From Geobacter sp. AOG2 (GTDB taxonomy: Bacteria; Desulfobacterota; Desulfuromonadia; Geobacterales; Pseudopelobacteraceae): a stretch of DNA of 64,000 nucleotides. The DNA is taken from the NCBI RefSeq assembly GCF_019972295.1, contig NZ_BLJA01000001.1, forward strand, positions 3,441,574 through 3,505,573, given 5' to 3'. The position numbers were made by a program, and so were the translations under genes. The number at the start of each line of letters is the position of its first letter. The stretch's first letter is position 1. This document shows, in pieces, positions 1 to 8,867 of this stretch. The notes under the pieces are model-generated. The model saw only the letters and a program-made list of their open reading frames with translations, was not told the origin of the DNA and searched no databases.

Positions 1-1856
1 CCCTGGCGGTCGCGGATCTCCTTCTCCTCCACCGCACCGTAGGGGCAAACCTTTTGACAGTAGAAGCACCCCACGCAGCCGGCCTCGCGCACGCGGGCCA
101 CAATCGGCTCCCGCTCCAGCTTGTCCTTGGCAAAGAGGGTCATGACCTTGGCCGCGGCGGCCGAGGCCTGGCTGACGGTGTCGGGGATATCCTTGGGTCC
201 CTGGCAGGCTCCGGCCAGATAGATGCCGGCCGTGGCGCATTCCACGGGACGCAGCTTGGCGTGGGCCTCGGAGTAGAAATGGTATTTGTCGTAGGAGATG
301 CCCAGCTTCTGGGCCAGGGTATCGGCCCCCTTCTGGGGCTGCACGGCCGTGGCCAATACCACCATGTCGGCCTCGATCTCCACCTGCACGCCCACGGCGA
401 TGTCGCTCCCCATGACCACGATCTTGTTCCCTTTTTGATAGAGGCGGGAAACCATGCCCCTGATGTACACCGCTTCTTCCTCCTCGATGGAGCGACGCCA
501 GAATTCGTCGTAGCTCTTGCCCGGCGTGCGGGCGTCCATGAAGAAGACGTAGGCCTGGCCGTCATGCACCTTGTGGTGGTAGAGCATGGTGTGCTTGGCG
601 GTGTACATGCAGCAGATCTTGGAACAGTAGGAGATGCCCTTTTCCCGGGCGCGGGAGCCGACGCACTGGATGAAGACGATCTGCTTCGGTTCCCTGCCGT
701 CGGAGGGGCGCAGGATCTTGCCGCCGGTGGGGCCGGAAGCCGAGGCCAGGCGTTCGAAGGTCATGCCGTCGATCACGTCCGGAATCTTGCCGTGGCCGAA
801 TTCACCGTACCCCTTGATGGCGGAGCCCTTGGGCTTCTCCTCGATGGAGTAGAGGTCGAAGCCGGTGGCGACCACGATGGCGCCCACCGGTTCGACGATC
901 AGTTGGTCTTCCTGCTCGTAGTCCACGGCGCCCGGTCCGCACACCTTCTGGCAGACCCCGCATTTGCCGGTCTTGAACTTGGTGCAGTTCTCCCGGTCGA
1001 TGACCGGCGTATTGGGCACCGCCTGGGGGAACGGCACGTAAATGGCCGGGCGCATGCCCAGGTTCTGGTCGAATTTGTTCGGGATCTTCTTTACCGGGCA
1101 CTTGGTCATGCAAACCCCGCATCCGGTGCACTTGTCCTCGTCCACCGAACGGGCCTTCTTGCGTACCGTAACCTGGAAGTTGCCGATGTAGCCCTCCACA
1201 TGCTCGATCTCGGCATAGGTGTAGAGCTTGATCCGGGGATGGTTTGCCACGTCCACCATCTTGGGGGTCATGATGCATTGGGAGCAGTCCAGGGTGGGGA
1301 AGGTCTCGGAGAGCTGGGCCATATGGCCGCCGATGGAGGGCTCGCGTTCCACGAGCACCACCTCGTGGCCGGCGTCGGCGATATCCAGAGCGGCCTGGAT
1401 GCCGGCAATGCCGCCGCCGATGACCAGGGACCGCTTGGTGACCGGCACGGTGATGGTGGGCAGCACCCGGTTCTTCTTGACCCGCTCCACCATCATGCCC
1501 ACGATCTCGATGGCCTTGGCCGTAGCCTCGTCCCGGTCCTCGTGGACCCAGGAGCAGTGCTCGCGGATGTTGGCCATCTCGCACAGGAAGGGATTCAGCC
1601 CGGCCGATTCCACCGCTTTGCGGAAGGTCTTCTCGTGCATGCGGGGCGAGCAGGCGGCCACGACCACGTGGGAGAGCCGCTGTTCCTGGATGGCCTTTTT
1701 CAGGAGCCCCTGGCCGGGGTCGGAACACATGTACTTGTAGTCGGTGGAGAAGGCCACGCCGGGCAGTGTGCCGACCTGGGCCGCGACGCGCTCCACATCC
1801 ACGGTCCGGGAGATGTTTTCACCGCAATGGCAGATAAATACGCCTATTCTGGACAT
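1..1856 (-). CDS. hdrA: HdrA-type heterodisulfide reductase subunit A (FAD/Fe-S), 3' end outside window
   Basis: Flavin and iron-sulfur subunit of a heterodisulfide-reductase-like complex. In known Hdr complexes HdrA carries the FAD that splits electrons between a ferredoxin-type partner and HdrBC. Reading from ATG at 1856 (preceded by AGGAAG), 618 codons are in the window. I see an N-terminal segment with CHCG (residues 9-12), a GGGIAG dinucleotide-binding turn (147-152), CSQC (191-194), a 4Fe-4S motif CTGCGVCMTKCP (243-254), and another cysteine cluster CVGCFYCQKVCP close to the cut end. The gene is third in an hdrC-hdrB-hdrA minus-strand operon, separated from hdrB by a hairpin repeat. The C-terminus lies beyond base 1, so a fusion to another domain cannot be excluded. 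Family assignment is firm; the electron partner is unknown. Confidence 0.93.
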   Translation of the reverse strand, partial: MSRIGVFICHCGENISRTVDVERVAAQVGTLPGVAFSTDYKYMCSDPGQGLLKKAIQEQRLSHVVVAACSPRMHEKTFRKAVESAGLNPFLCEMANIREHCSWVHEDRDEATAKAIEIVGMMVERVKKNRVLPTITVPVTKRSLVIGGGIAGIQAALDIADAGHEVVLVEREPSIGGHMAQLSETFPTLDCSQCIMTPKMVDVANHPRIKLYTYAEIEHVEGYIGNFQVTVRKKARSVDEDKCTGCGVCMTKCPVKKIPNKFDQNLGMRPAIYVPFPQAVPNTPVIDRENCTKFKTGKCGVCQKVCGPGAVDYEQEDQLIVEPVGAIVVATGFDLYSIEEKPKGSAIKGYGEFGHGKIPDVIDGMTFERLASASGPTGGKILRPSDGREPKQIVFIQCVGSRAREKGISYCSKICCMYTAKHTMLYHHKVHDGQAYVFFMDARTPGKSYDEFWRRSIEEEEAVYIRGMVSRLYQKGNKIVVMGSDIAVGVQVEIEADMVVLATAVQPQKGADTLAQKLGISYDKYHFYSEAHAKLRPVECATAGIYLAGACQGPKDIPDTVSQASAAAAKVMTLFAKDKLEREPIVARVREAGCVGCFYCQKVCPYGAVEEKEIRDRQ

Positions 1857-1871
1857 CGATCACTTCCTTTT

Positions 1872-2038
1872 TTTGCCACGGAGCCACAGAGACTCAGAGA
1901 AAAGCAGGAGAAAAACAAAAAACTTTGGAAAAAAACAAAATCAAAAAATCTTTTTTGGTGTTACCCGAAAAGCCTTTTGTTTTTCCCGTCGCATTTATGC
2001 CTTTGATGTTCTCCGTGTCTCTGTGGCTCCGTGGCAAA
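1872..2038. repeat. Long intergenic hairpin repeat, copy A
   Basis: Left arm GCCACGGAGCCACAGAGACT and right arm TCTCTGTGGCTCCGTGGC are inverted copies separated by an AT-rich loop of roughly 100 nt. The element fills the gap between hdrB and hdrA. Related elements are at 22373-22497, 25670-25801, 28761-28902 and 57288-57396. Confidence 0.85.
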
Positions 2039-2926
2039 CTATAAAAGCTGTTTCTGTTTCAAAAGCGGCATGGGGTTGACGATCAGGGCGTCCAGACCGA
2101 GCTTGTCGGCTCCCAGGCCGGCGGCCAGGCCCACCAGTTGGGTTATGTAAAAGACCGGCATGGCGTACTGGGTGCTGTAGACCCCTTCGATCTCTTTCTG
2201 GCGGATGTCCAGGTTGCCGTGGCACAGGGGGCAGGCCACCATGATGCAGTCTGCTCCTGCCGACTTGGCCGAGTCCAGGATGGCGTGGGAGAGTTGGACC
2301 ACCACGCCGGGGCGCGACAGGGTGAAGTTGGCGCCGCAGCACTCCAGGCGGTGGCTCCAGGCCACGGTTTCGGCGCCCACGGCTTTCAGCACGTCCTCCA
2401 TGATGGTCGGCGCCTCGACGCAGTCCAGGTTCGGCACGTCGTTCGGCCGGGTCAACAGGCAGCCGTAGTAGCAGGCCACCTTCAGGCCGGCGAGCGGCTT
2501 GGTTACGGCCTGTTCCAGACGTTCCAGCCCCAGGTCGCGGGCCAGGATGTCCAGCAGGTGCTTGACGTTGCCGTTCAGGGGCACCGGGGCGTCGATCGCC
2601 TTTTCCACCTGTTTGCGTTTGACGTCGCTTTCGCCCAGTACGTGCTGGGTGGTCTTGAGCCGCGAGAAACAGGCGGCGCAGGCGACCGCCAGGTCGCCAT
2701 CGACCTGTTCGGCCAGTTCCAGATTCTTGGCGCACAGGGAGAGGGAGAGCAGTTCGTCCACGTTGTGGGCCGGGGTGGCGCCGCAGCAGAACCAGTCCGG
2801 CACCTCCGTCAGGCCGATATTGAGTTTCTTGAACAGCTCCCGCGTGGAAAGGTCGTATTCGCCGGCCGAAGCATGGAGGGAGCAGCCGGGATAGTAGGCA
2901 TACTTGAGGATGTTCTTGGGGGTCAC
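2039..2926 (-). CDS. hdrB: HdrB-type heterodisulfide reductase subunit B (CCG domains)
   Basis: 295 aa. It carries two cysteine-rich CCG modules, the fold that holds the non-cubane 4Fe-4S clusters reducing disulfides in HdrB and its relatives. Visible pieces are CSLHASAGEYD near the N-terminus, WFCCGA (about 45-50) and CAACFSRL for the first module, and CYYGCLL, ECCGANF and CPLCHGNLD for the second. The start ATG overlaps the hdrC stop by 4 nt, so the two are translationally coupled. Because deltaproteobacteria do not use the CoM/CoB heterodisulfide, the natural substrate is unknown; a role in thiol/disulfide or ferredoxin-NADH electron transfer is inference. Confidence 0.93.
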   Translation of the reverse strand: MTPKNILKYAYYPGCSLHASAGEYDLSTRELFKKLNIGLTEVPDWFCCGATPAHNVDELLSLSLCAKNLELAEQVDGDLAVACAACFSRLKTTQHVLGESDVKRKQVEKAIDAPVPLNGNVKHLLDILARDLGLERLEQAVTKPLAGLKVACYYGCLLTRPNDVPNLDCVEAPTIMEDVLKAVGAETVAWSHRLECCGANFTLSRPGVVVQLSHAILDSAKSAGADCIMVACPLCHGNLDIRQKEIEGVYSTQYAMPVFYITQLVGLAAGLGADKLGLDALIVNPMPLLKQKQLL

Positions 2927-3507
2927 AGCGCCTCCCCGTTCTCCCGCATCCGTTCAATGCGGCTGAAGATCTTTTCGATCTCGGTCATATTCTTGTTTTT
3001 CTGGTGGAATACCTTCAGCTTCCCCTTGGTGATCAACTTGGGGCCCAGCATCAGGTCTTTCAGAAACTGGCCGGATTTGACGTTGAACACGGCGGCCAGG
3101 CGCATCTCGTATTGACGGCCGTAGGTGCGTATGTTCTGGAGAAAAAGCTTGTTGGCCAACTGCACGTAGCTTTCCTTGGACGGCCCTTCGGCATCCCAGG
3201 AAAGTTTGCGCAAGGCGTCCATGATCGAGGCCAGGTGCACCTTGTTGGGGCAGCGGGTGGAACAGGTCTCGCACGAGGCGCAGTACCAGATGGAGCGCCC
3301 TTCCAGGATGCGGCGCCATTGGCCCAGCTGGAGCAGTCGCACGACCCGGTTGGGGGGGTGTTCCATGAAGGTGGCCATGGGGCATCCGGCGGAACACTTG
3401 CCGCACTGGAAGCAACGCCGGACCGACGTTCCGGAAAGGGCTTCGACCTTGCGGACGAAACTTACGTCCATGGTTTCGGCCGAAAGGAGCATTTTTTTCT
3501 TTTTCAC
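2923..3507 (-). CDS. hdrC: HdrC-type heterodisulfide reductase subunit C (2x 4Fe-4S)
   Basis: 194 aa. It contains the two ferredoxin-like cluster motifs of HdrC, CFQCGKCSAGCP (about 35-46) and CASCETCSTRCP (about 76-87), which relay electrons between HdrA and HdrB. It is the first gene of the hdrCBA operon and overlaps hdrB by 4 nt. The start is uncertain: GTG at 3507 gives a MKKKKML N-terminus, while ATG codons at 3492 and 3471 are possible; none has a strong ribosome binding site. A perfect 9-bp inverted repeat lies about 30 nt upstream. Confidence 0.92.
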   Translation of the reverse strand: MKKKKMLLSAETMDVSFVRKVEALSGTSVRRCFQCGKCSAGCPMATFMEHPPNRVVRLLQLGQWRRILEGRSIWYCASCETCSTRCPNKVHLASIMDALRKLSWDAEGPSKESYVQLANKLFLQNIRTYGRQYEMRLAAVFNVKSGQFLKDLMLGPKLITKGKLKVFHQKNKNMTEIEKIFSRIERMRENGEAL

Positions 3508-3536
3508 TCGGGCGCCTTTTTAGTCAAACTAAAATT

Positions 3537-3561
3537 CCACCAGTCTGCCTTTGACTGGTGG
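3537..3561. promoter_or_regulatory. Perfect 9-bp inverted repeat upstream of hdrC
   Basis: CCACCAGTC and GACTGGTGG are separated by 7 nt (TGCCTTT). On the minus strand the hairpin is followed by AATTTTAG, then by a smaller inverted repeat (TTTTAGT/ACTAAAA) before the hdrC start. It could be an operator or a leader attenuator of hdrCBA. The 372-bp gap 3508-3879 otherwise holds only the phoB Pho box. Confidence 0.5.
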
Positions 3562-3788
3562 ATGTGGTAACGGTACCATGTGTCTGACCGCGTGGGTTGC
3601 AATAACACTAATATATTTATCATTGTTTACACAAATGCTTTGAAAAATGCAAGTCAAAATTTCAGTAAGCATGAGGTATTTAGGAAGAGTAAAAATAGCT
3701 GTTCTTCCCCGCCTGCATCCGCAGGCGCAGGGCATTCAAAACGAAAATCGGACAATAAAGCCTCGTTACACACAAACATGTTAGCTTA

Positions 3789-3809
3789 TCGTAACACGAT
3801 TGTAATAAA
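3789..3809 (+). promoter_or_regulatory. Pho box upstream of phoB
   Basis: Two half-sites, GTAAC at 3791 and GTAAT at 3802, are spaced 11 nt apart, the spacing of PhoB direct-repeat sites. The same pattern precedes pstS and pstC in this window. It lies about 70 nt upstream of the phoB start and implies autoregulation. Confidence 0.75.
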
Positions 3810-3879
3810 GCTATGTTACAAGAAGGCAAAAAAGGGTAAAATACAACAAATTTTTGTGTTGTGCCTCAGGGAGGCTCCA

Positions 3880-4563
3880 ATGAAAAACATCCTTATTATC
3901 GAGGATGAAAAAGACCTGGTTGAATTGCTCGTGTTCAATCTGGAGAAGGAAGGCTTCAAGATGCAGTGGTCGTATGACGGCCTCGAAGGTCTTGAGATGG
4001 CGCGCCGCGACGTGCCGGACCTGGTCGTGCTCGATCTGATGCTGCCCGGCATGATGGGAACGGATGTGTGCAAGGAACTCCGCAAGGACGGCCGCACCAA
4101 CCAGATTCCCGTTCTGATGCTGACCGCCAAGGGTGAGGAGATCGACCGGGTCGTCGGTTTCGAGGTGGGGGCGGACGACTATCTGGTCAAGCCGTTTTCC
4201 ATGCGGGAGTTGCTGCTGCGCATCCGGGCGATCCTCAGACGCTGCGACAGCCAGTCGGCGGCCTCGGTCGAGGGGGTCCTCTCCATCGGCGGAATTTCCA
4301 TAGAAACCGAGCGGCACCGCGTGTTGAGCGCGGGGAGCGAGGTGGAACTGACCAGCACGGAATACAAGTTGCTGCTGTATCTGGCGGAACGCCCCGGCCG
4401 GGTGCTGAGCCGGGAACTGCTGTTGCAGAACGTGTGGAGCTATAACAATGTGGGCGATACCCGGACCGTCGATACGCATATCACCCGGCTGCGCGGCAAA
4501 CTGGGCAAGCCGGGGGATCTGATCAAGACCGTGCGCAGCTTCGGCTACAAGATAGAGGAGTAA
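3880..4563 (+). CDS. phoB: Phosphate regulon response regulator PhoB
   Basis: 227 aa, the usual PhoB length. Residues 1-120 form a receiver domain with the acidic pocket (IIEDE near the N-terminus), the phospho-acceptor in VLDLMLPG (Asp52) and the conserved Lys in LMLTAKG. Residues about 130-227 form an OmpR-type winged helix ending SFGYKIEE. I chose ATG 3880, which follows AGGGAGG; the reading frame stays open further upstream but that part is AT-rich leader containing the Pho box. phoR follows after 2 nt. Expected to bind the three Pho boxes at 3789, 6363 and 7853. Confidence 0.95.
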   Translation: MKNILIIEDEKDLVELLVFNLEKEGFKMQWSYDGLEGLEMARRDVPDLVVLDLMLPGMMGTDVCKELRKDGRTNQIPVLMLTAKGEEIDRVVGFEVGADDYLVKPFSMRELLLRIRAILRRCDSQSAASVEGVLSIGGISIETERHRVLSAGSEVELTSTEYKLLLYLAERPGRVLSRELLLQNVWSYNNVGDTRTVDTHITRLRGKLGKPGDLIKTVRSFGYKIEE

Positions 4564-4565
4564 CA

Positions 4566-6329
4566 ATGGGATTCCGCCTGAAATTGATGTTGTCGTATCT
4601 GCTTTTGATCGTTGCGATTGCGGGCAGTTTTTATTTCTACATGGACCATGTCCTTGAGACGAACCTGGTGGAGGAGAGCCGGGCCAACCTGCTCAGCCAG
4701 GCCAAGCTGGCCCGCCTGCTGGTGATGTACGACAATATGAAGCAGCCTCCCCAGAAGCTGGCGGAGACGGTCGGTTCCGCCATCAGGGACCGGCTGACGC
4801 TGATTGCCCCCGACGGGCGGGTGGTCGGCGATTCGGAAGTGGCGGAGGGGAAACTCGGCGAGCTGCAGAACCATCTGGACCGCCCCGAGGTGCAGGCCGC
4901 CCTTGCCACGGGGACCGGCATCTCCATGCGCTATTCCGAGACGCTCAAGACCGACATGCTCTATGTGGCCATGACCTACGGGAGCGGCAGGACGGACGGT
5001 TTTGTCCGGGTGGCCCTGCCGTTGTCCTACCTCACCAATTCCATCAACGCCCTGCACCGGCTGGTGGGCATCGCCACGCTATTGACCGTGCTGGCCGCCC
5101 TGGTCCTGAGCTATTTCCTTTCCAACCTGACGTCCCGCCCCCTGCGGAACATGGCGGCCGCCGCCGCCCGCATCGGACGCGGCGAATTGCCGGTCAGGAT
5201 ACCGGAGTCATCCAATGACGAGGTCGGCAAGCTGGCCCGCGTGCTCAACGACATGAGCGAGCGGATCGACCAGCAGATGCAACGGCTCTCTTCGGAAAAG
5301 CAGCAGCTCGACACGATCCTGCGCGGTATGGGCGAAGGGGTGATGGTCACGTCGCCGGAGGGGGTGATCTCCCTGGTGAACCCTGCATTCCGCAAGCTGT
5401 TCTCCCTCTCGGGCGAGGTGGAGGGGAAAAAGCTGATCGAAATCTCCCGCCATCCCGATCTCCTGGATGCCTTTACCGCGCTGGGCGCTGCCGAGGGCGA
5501 GGAGCTCGTCCGCGAGATCACCATCCAGCCGGGGGAGGTTACCCTGCTCACCCACTGGGCGCCGCTCACCGTGGATGGCAGGAAAAGCGGGGTTGTCGCG
5601 GTATTCCACGATATCAGCGATATGAAGCACGTGGAGAATATCCGCCGCGATTTCGTGGCGAATGTCTCCCACGAGTTGCGTACCCCGGTATCGGTCATCA
5701 AGGGCTACGCCGAGACGCTGCTGGACGGGGCTCTTCAGTCGGATGCCGACCGGGCCGTGCGCTTCGTGGAGATCATCCTCAGCCATTCCGAACGGCTGAC
5801 GGCCCTGATCAACGACATCCTCACCCTTTCGACCCTGGAATCCAGGGATATGTTGCTTGACCTCCACCCGCTGGATATCTCCGGCACCATGCGCAAGACC
5901 TATATGCTGCTGGAGGAAAACGCCCACAAGAAGGAAATCAGGATGCAGATGGATATCCCGGCGGGGCTGCCGCGGGTGATGGCCGATCAGGGGCGTGTGG
6001 AACAGGTGATCGTGAACCTGTTGGACAACGCCATTAAATACACCCCTTCCCAGGGTATGGTGACCCTCTCGGTCCGCAAGGGCGACAAGGACGGTTTCCT
6101 GAAGATCTCCGTCGCCGACACCGGCATCGGCATCCCGTTCAAGGATATCGCCCGCATCTTCGAGCGCTTCTACCGGGTCGATGAAGCCCGCAGCCGCGAC
6201 CAGGGCGGCACCGGATTGGGGCTGGCCATCGCCAAGCACATCGTCCAGTTGCACGGCGGCGAGATCTCCGTGGCGAACAACGACATCGGCAAGGGGTCCA
6301 TATTCTCGTTCACGCTCCCCATCGCCTGA
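4566..6329 (+). CDS. phoR: Phosphate regulon sensor histidine kinase PhoR
   Basis: 587 aa inner-membrane kinase. TM1 is about residues 7-27, an extracytoplasmic loop runs about 28-165, and TM2 is about 166-186. HAMP (187-238), PAS (about 245-350), HisKA with the phospho-acceptor His369 in NVSHELRT, and an HATPase domain follow, with N box VNLLDNAIKY, G1 DTGIGI and G2 GGTGLGLA. E. coli PhoR has almost no periplasmic part, so the roughly 140-residue loop makes this the longer PhoR/PnpS-like architecture seen in Gram-positives. It is coupled to phoB, and pstS follows with its own Pho box. Confidence 0.93.
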   Translation: MGFRLKLMLSYLLLIVAIAGSFYFYMDHVLETNLVEESRANLLSQAKLARLLVMYDNMKQPPQKLAETVGSAIRDRLTLIAPDGRVVGDSEVAEGKLGELQNHLDRPEVQAALATGTGISMRYSETLKTDMLYVAMTYGSGRTDGFVRVALPLSYLTNSINALHRLVGIATLLTVLAALVLSYFLSNLTSRPLRNMAAAAARIGRGELPVRIPESSNDEVGKLARVLNDMSERIDQQMQRLSSEKQQLDTILRGMGEGVMVTSPEGVISLVNPAFRKLFSLSGEVEGKKLIEISRHPDLLDAFTALGAAEGEELVREITIQPGEVTLLTHWAPLTVDGRKSGVVAVFHDISDMKHVENIRRDFVANVSHELRTPVSVIKGYAETLLDGALQSDADRAVRFVEIILSHSERLTALINDILTLSTLESRDMLLDLHPLDISGTMRKTYMLLEENAHKKEIRMQMDIPAGLPRVMADQGRVEQVIVNLLDNAIKYTPSQGMVTLSVRKGDKDGFLKISVADTGIGIPFKDIARIFERFYRVDEARSRDQGGTGLGLAIAKHIVQLHGGEISVANNDIGKGSIFSFTLPIA

Positions 6330-6362
6330 TCCGGCGCGATTCTGTTACGGATAATTATCCTG

Positions 6363-6394
6363 TTTGTAACCTGTCTGTAATATTTTCCTAGTAT
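6363..6394 (+). promoter_or_regulatory. Pho box and -10 of the pstS promoter
   Basis: Two 11-nt direct repeats, CTGTTTGTAAC and CTGTCTGTAAT, end at 6381. A TAGTAT candidate -10 (6389-6394) starts 7 nt later, the arrangement in which PhoB replaces the -35 contact. A weaker half-site GTTAC at 6344 is exactly 22 nt upstream of the first, so the site may be extended. Confidence 0.8.
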
Positions 6395-6435
6395 TGTTTG
6401 TGCAGTAACGATTACAAAAAATCTAGGAGGTTTAC

Positions 6436-7467
6436 ATGAAGTTTTCGACCATCCGCAAAAGTTTTCTGACGCTCGCCCTGTTGGCAACGGTCTGCGTCGC
6501 GGGCCAGGCTGCCGCCGAGACGCTGATCAACGGCGCGGGCGCGACCTTTCCCTATCCGCTCTACTCCAAATGGTTCAGCGAGTACGCCAAGATCGACACC
6601 TCGGTGAAATTCAACTACCAGTCCATCGGCAGCGGCGGGGGCATCAAGCAGATCACCGCCGGTACCGTGGATTTCGGCGCCAGCGATAAGCCGCTCTCCG
6701 ATGCCGAACTCGCCGCCGCACCCGGAAAACTGCTTCACATCCCGACCGTGATGGGCGCCGTCGTAATCACCTACAACCTGCCCGGCATCCCCAAGGGGCT
6801 CAAGCTCAAGGCCGCCGACGTGGTCGACATCTACCTCGGCAAGATCACTATGTGGAACGACAAGCGTATTGCCGATGACAACCACGGCGTGAAACTCCCC
6901 AACGAGCCGATCATCGTCGTACACCGTTCCGACGGCAGCGGCACCAGCGCCATCTTCACCTCCTATCTCTGCAGCGTCAGCCCTGAGTGGAAAAGCAAGG
7001 TCGGCACCGACACCTCGGTCAAGTGGCCGATCGGTCTGGGCGGCAAAGGTAACGAAGGCGTCGCCGGCCAGGTCAAGAACACCAAATACTCCATCGGTTA
7101 CGTGGAACTGGCGTATGCCTTCGAGAACAAACTTCCGCTCGCGTTCCTGCAAAACCAGTCCGGCCACTTCATCGAACCGACGATCGCCTCGACATCCGCT
7201 GCCGCTGCCGGCGCCGTCAAGCATATGCCCGCCGACTACCGTATCGGCCTCGTGAACCAGCCGGGCAAGGATGCCTACCCGATCGCCGGCTTCACCTACC
7301 TCCTGGTGTATCAGCACCAGAAGGATGCCGTCAAAGGCAAGAAGTTGGTGGAATTCCTCAGATGGGAACTGCACAAAGGGCAGAAAATGGCTGCTCCGCT
7401 GCTCTATGCCCCCCTCCCGGCAAGCGTTGCCAAGATGGTGGAAAAAACCATCGGAACCATCAAGTAA
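6436..7467 (+). CDS. pstS: Phosphate ABC transporter periplasmic binding protein PstS
   Basis: 343 aa. The N-terminus is a signal peptide (about 1-27, hydrophobic core LTLALLATVCVA, cleavage near AAA-E). The mature part begins with the PstS hallmark NGAGATFPYPLYSKW, and phosphate-binding segments SIGSGGGIKQ and HRSDGSGTSAIF are present. It captures inorganic phosphate in the periplasm and delivers it to PstCAB. AGGAGG lies just upstream of ATG 6436. A strong terminator follows at 7494, so pstS is expressed apart from pstCAB. Confidence 0.96.
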   Translation: MKFSTIRKSFLTLALLATVCVAGQAAAETLINGAGATFPYPLYSKWFSEYAKIDTSVKFNYQSIGSGGGIKQITAGTVDFGASDKPLSDAELAAAPGKLLHIPTVMGAVVITYNLPGIPKGLKLKAADVVDIYLGKITMWNDKRIADDNHGVKLPNEPIIVVHRSDGSGTSAIFTSYLCSVSPEWKSKVGTDTSVKWPIGLGGKGNEGVAGQVKNTKYSIGYVELAYAFENKLPLAFLQNQSGHFIEPTIASTSAAAAGAVKHMPADYRIGLVNQPGKDAYPIAGFTYLLVYQHQKDAVKGKKLVEFLRWELHKGQKMAAPLLYAPLPASVAKMVEKTIGTIK

Positions 7468-7493
7468 CGAACAGTCCTTCACCGACATTCACC

Positions 7494-7525
7494 GCGCGGC
7501 CCCTCATACGGGCCGCGCTTTTTTT
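7494..7525 (+). terminator. Rho-independent terminator after pstS
   Basis: A 9-bp perfect GC-rich stem, GCGCGGCCC and GGGCCGCGC, with a 7-nt loop is followed by a run of seven T (7519-7525). Confidence 0.93.
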
Positions 7526-7850
7526 CGGCGCACGGTCCGAAACGGCAGTGCTGCGGCCTTTCCTCGGCCGGTCCAAACCGCGGCAGGCTGGAGGAACATA
7601 GCACTGCGGAGGGCCGCCGGCGGCGAAGCGCTGCGCCTGCACCGGAGACGCATCATGCCGCGGCCGCTCCGTTCCGGGCGCCTTTCGGGCACCCGGTATT
7701 CCTCGGGACGTTTCCACAACCCGGCAGGACCGGAGCCGGGCCGGTGCAGGATGGATTCAGGTCTGCTTCGGGGTTGACCCCGCCTGTTTCCCGTTATTCC
7801 AATCATTAACGCATTGTTACAGGTATGAAAATGTTGCCGGATAGTTCCTT
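7526..7850. other. GC-rich spacer without recognisable gene
   Basis: Between the pstS terminator and the pstC Pho box no reading frame with a credible start, ribosome binding site or family resemblance was found on either strand. Composition is GC-rich like coding DNA, so a decayed gene cannot be ruled out. Confidence 0.5.
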
Positions 7851-7852
7851 CG

Positions 7853-7890
7853 CTGTAACAGGGATGTAACACTTTGCTGGTAGATTATAG
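7853..7890 (+). promoter_or_regulatory. Pho box of the pstCAB-phoU promoter
   Basis: Half-sites GTAAC at 7855 and GTAAC at 7866 are 11 nt apart. An AT-rich TAGATTATAG segment at 7881-7890 is the likely -10. It gives pstCAB phosphate-starvation control independent of pstS. Confidence 0.75.
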
Positions 7891-7931
7891 CGATACAGAT
7901 TGATTGAGAAAGCGTCGCATTGGAGGACCAT

Positions 7932-8867
7932 GTGAATACCACGACCACGAAGAAATACGGTGACCGCATCTATCGCGCCATCACCCTCATCTTCGCGCTC
8001 AGCATCCTCGTCATCCTGCTGATCATGACGGCTGAGATGGTGTCGGAAAGCCTGCCGTCGCTACGCAAATTCGGGTGGGGGTTCGTAACGGGAAGCGATT
8101 GGGACGCGGTGCAGGGCAGTTTTGCATCCCTGCCCTATCTGTACGGGTCGGTGGTCTCATCGATCCTGGCCATCCTGCTTGCCACCCCGCTCAGCGTCGG
8201 CACCGCACTGTTCATCACCGAACTGGCCCCCCACAGGGTGGGCGCCGTAACGGCCTCGCTCGTTGAACTCCTGGCCGCAATCCCGAGCGTCATCTACGGC
8301 CTGTGGGGCATCCTGGTCATGACCCCCTGGCTGCAAAGCACCGTGGAGCCCTTTCTGATCAAGCGCCTGGGATTCCTTCCCTTTTTCAAGGGAGCGCCCT
8401 ACGGGGTCAGCATGCTGGCCGCCGTCTTCATCCTGATGATCATGATCGTCCCGATCATCACCTCGATCACCAAGGAAGTGCTCATGGCGGTGCCGTCCAG
8501 CCAGAAGGAGGCCGCCATCGCCCTGGGGGCGACCCGCTGGGAGATGATCCGCATGTCCGTGCTTCCCTACGGTCGTTCCGGCATCCTGGGTGCGGTGATC
8601 CTCGGCCTCGGCCGGGCCATCGGCGAGACCATGGCGGTCACCATGGTGATCGGCAATACGCCCCAGATCTCGCTCTCGCTGCTCTCGCCGGCATACACCA
8701 TGCCCAGCGTCATCGCCAACGAGTTTGCCGAAGCCACCACCAAACTGCATTCCGCGGCGCTGATGGAGATCGGCCTGATCCTGCTGGTCGTCACGCTGTT
8801 CATCAATTTCCTGGCCCGCATGCTCCTCTGGAGCGTCACCCGCAAATGGAAGGGAGACGTAGCATGA
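7932..8867 (+). CDS. pstC: Phosphate ABC transporter permease PstC
   Basis: 311 aa integral membrane subunit with about six TM helices and the binding-protein-dependent permease EAA loop ([21 protein letters not shown]). With PstA it forms the phosphate channel in the inner membrane. I chose GTG 7932, which sits 4 nt after GGAGGA (7922-7927); the in-frame TTG at 7920 lies before that site, and the ATG at 7930 is out of frame and stops at once. The stop overlaps the pstA ATG by 4 nt. Confidence 0.94.
   Translation: MNTTTTKKYGDRIYRAITLIFALSILVILLIMTAEMVSESLPSLRKFGWGFVTGSDWDAVQGSFASLPYLYGSVVSSILAILLATPLSVGTALFITELAPHRVGAVTASLVELLAAIPSVIYGLWGILVMTPWLQSTVEPFLIKRLGFLPFFKGAPYGVSMLAAVFILMIMIVPIITSITKEVLMAVPSSQKEAAIALGATRWEMIRMSVLPYGRSGILGAVILGLGRAIGETMAVTMVIGNTPQISLSLLSPAYTMPSVIANEFAEATTKLHSAALMEIGLILLVVTLFINFLARMLLWSVTRKWKGDVA

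Noticed and set aside
54-2006. Long plus-strand open frame of 650 codons
   Set aside because: It is antisense to hdrA, whose minus-strand reading has all Fe-S and flavin motifs. The plus reading is a Gly/His/Leu-rich artefact of high GC.
2138-3115. Plus-strand frame opposite hdrB/hdrC
   Set aside because: Shadow of the real minus-strand genes; no ribosome binding site or domain.
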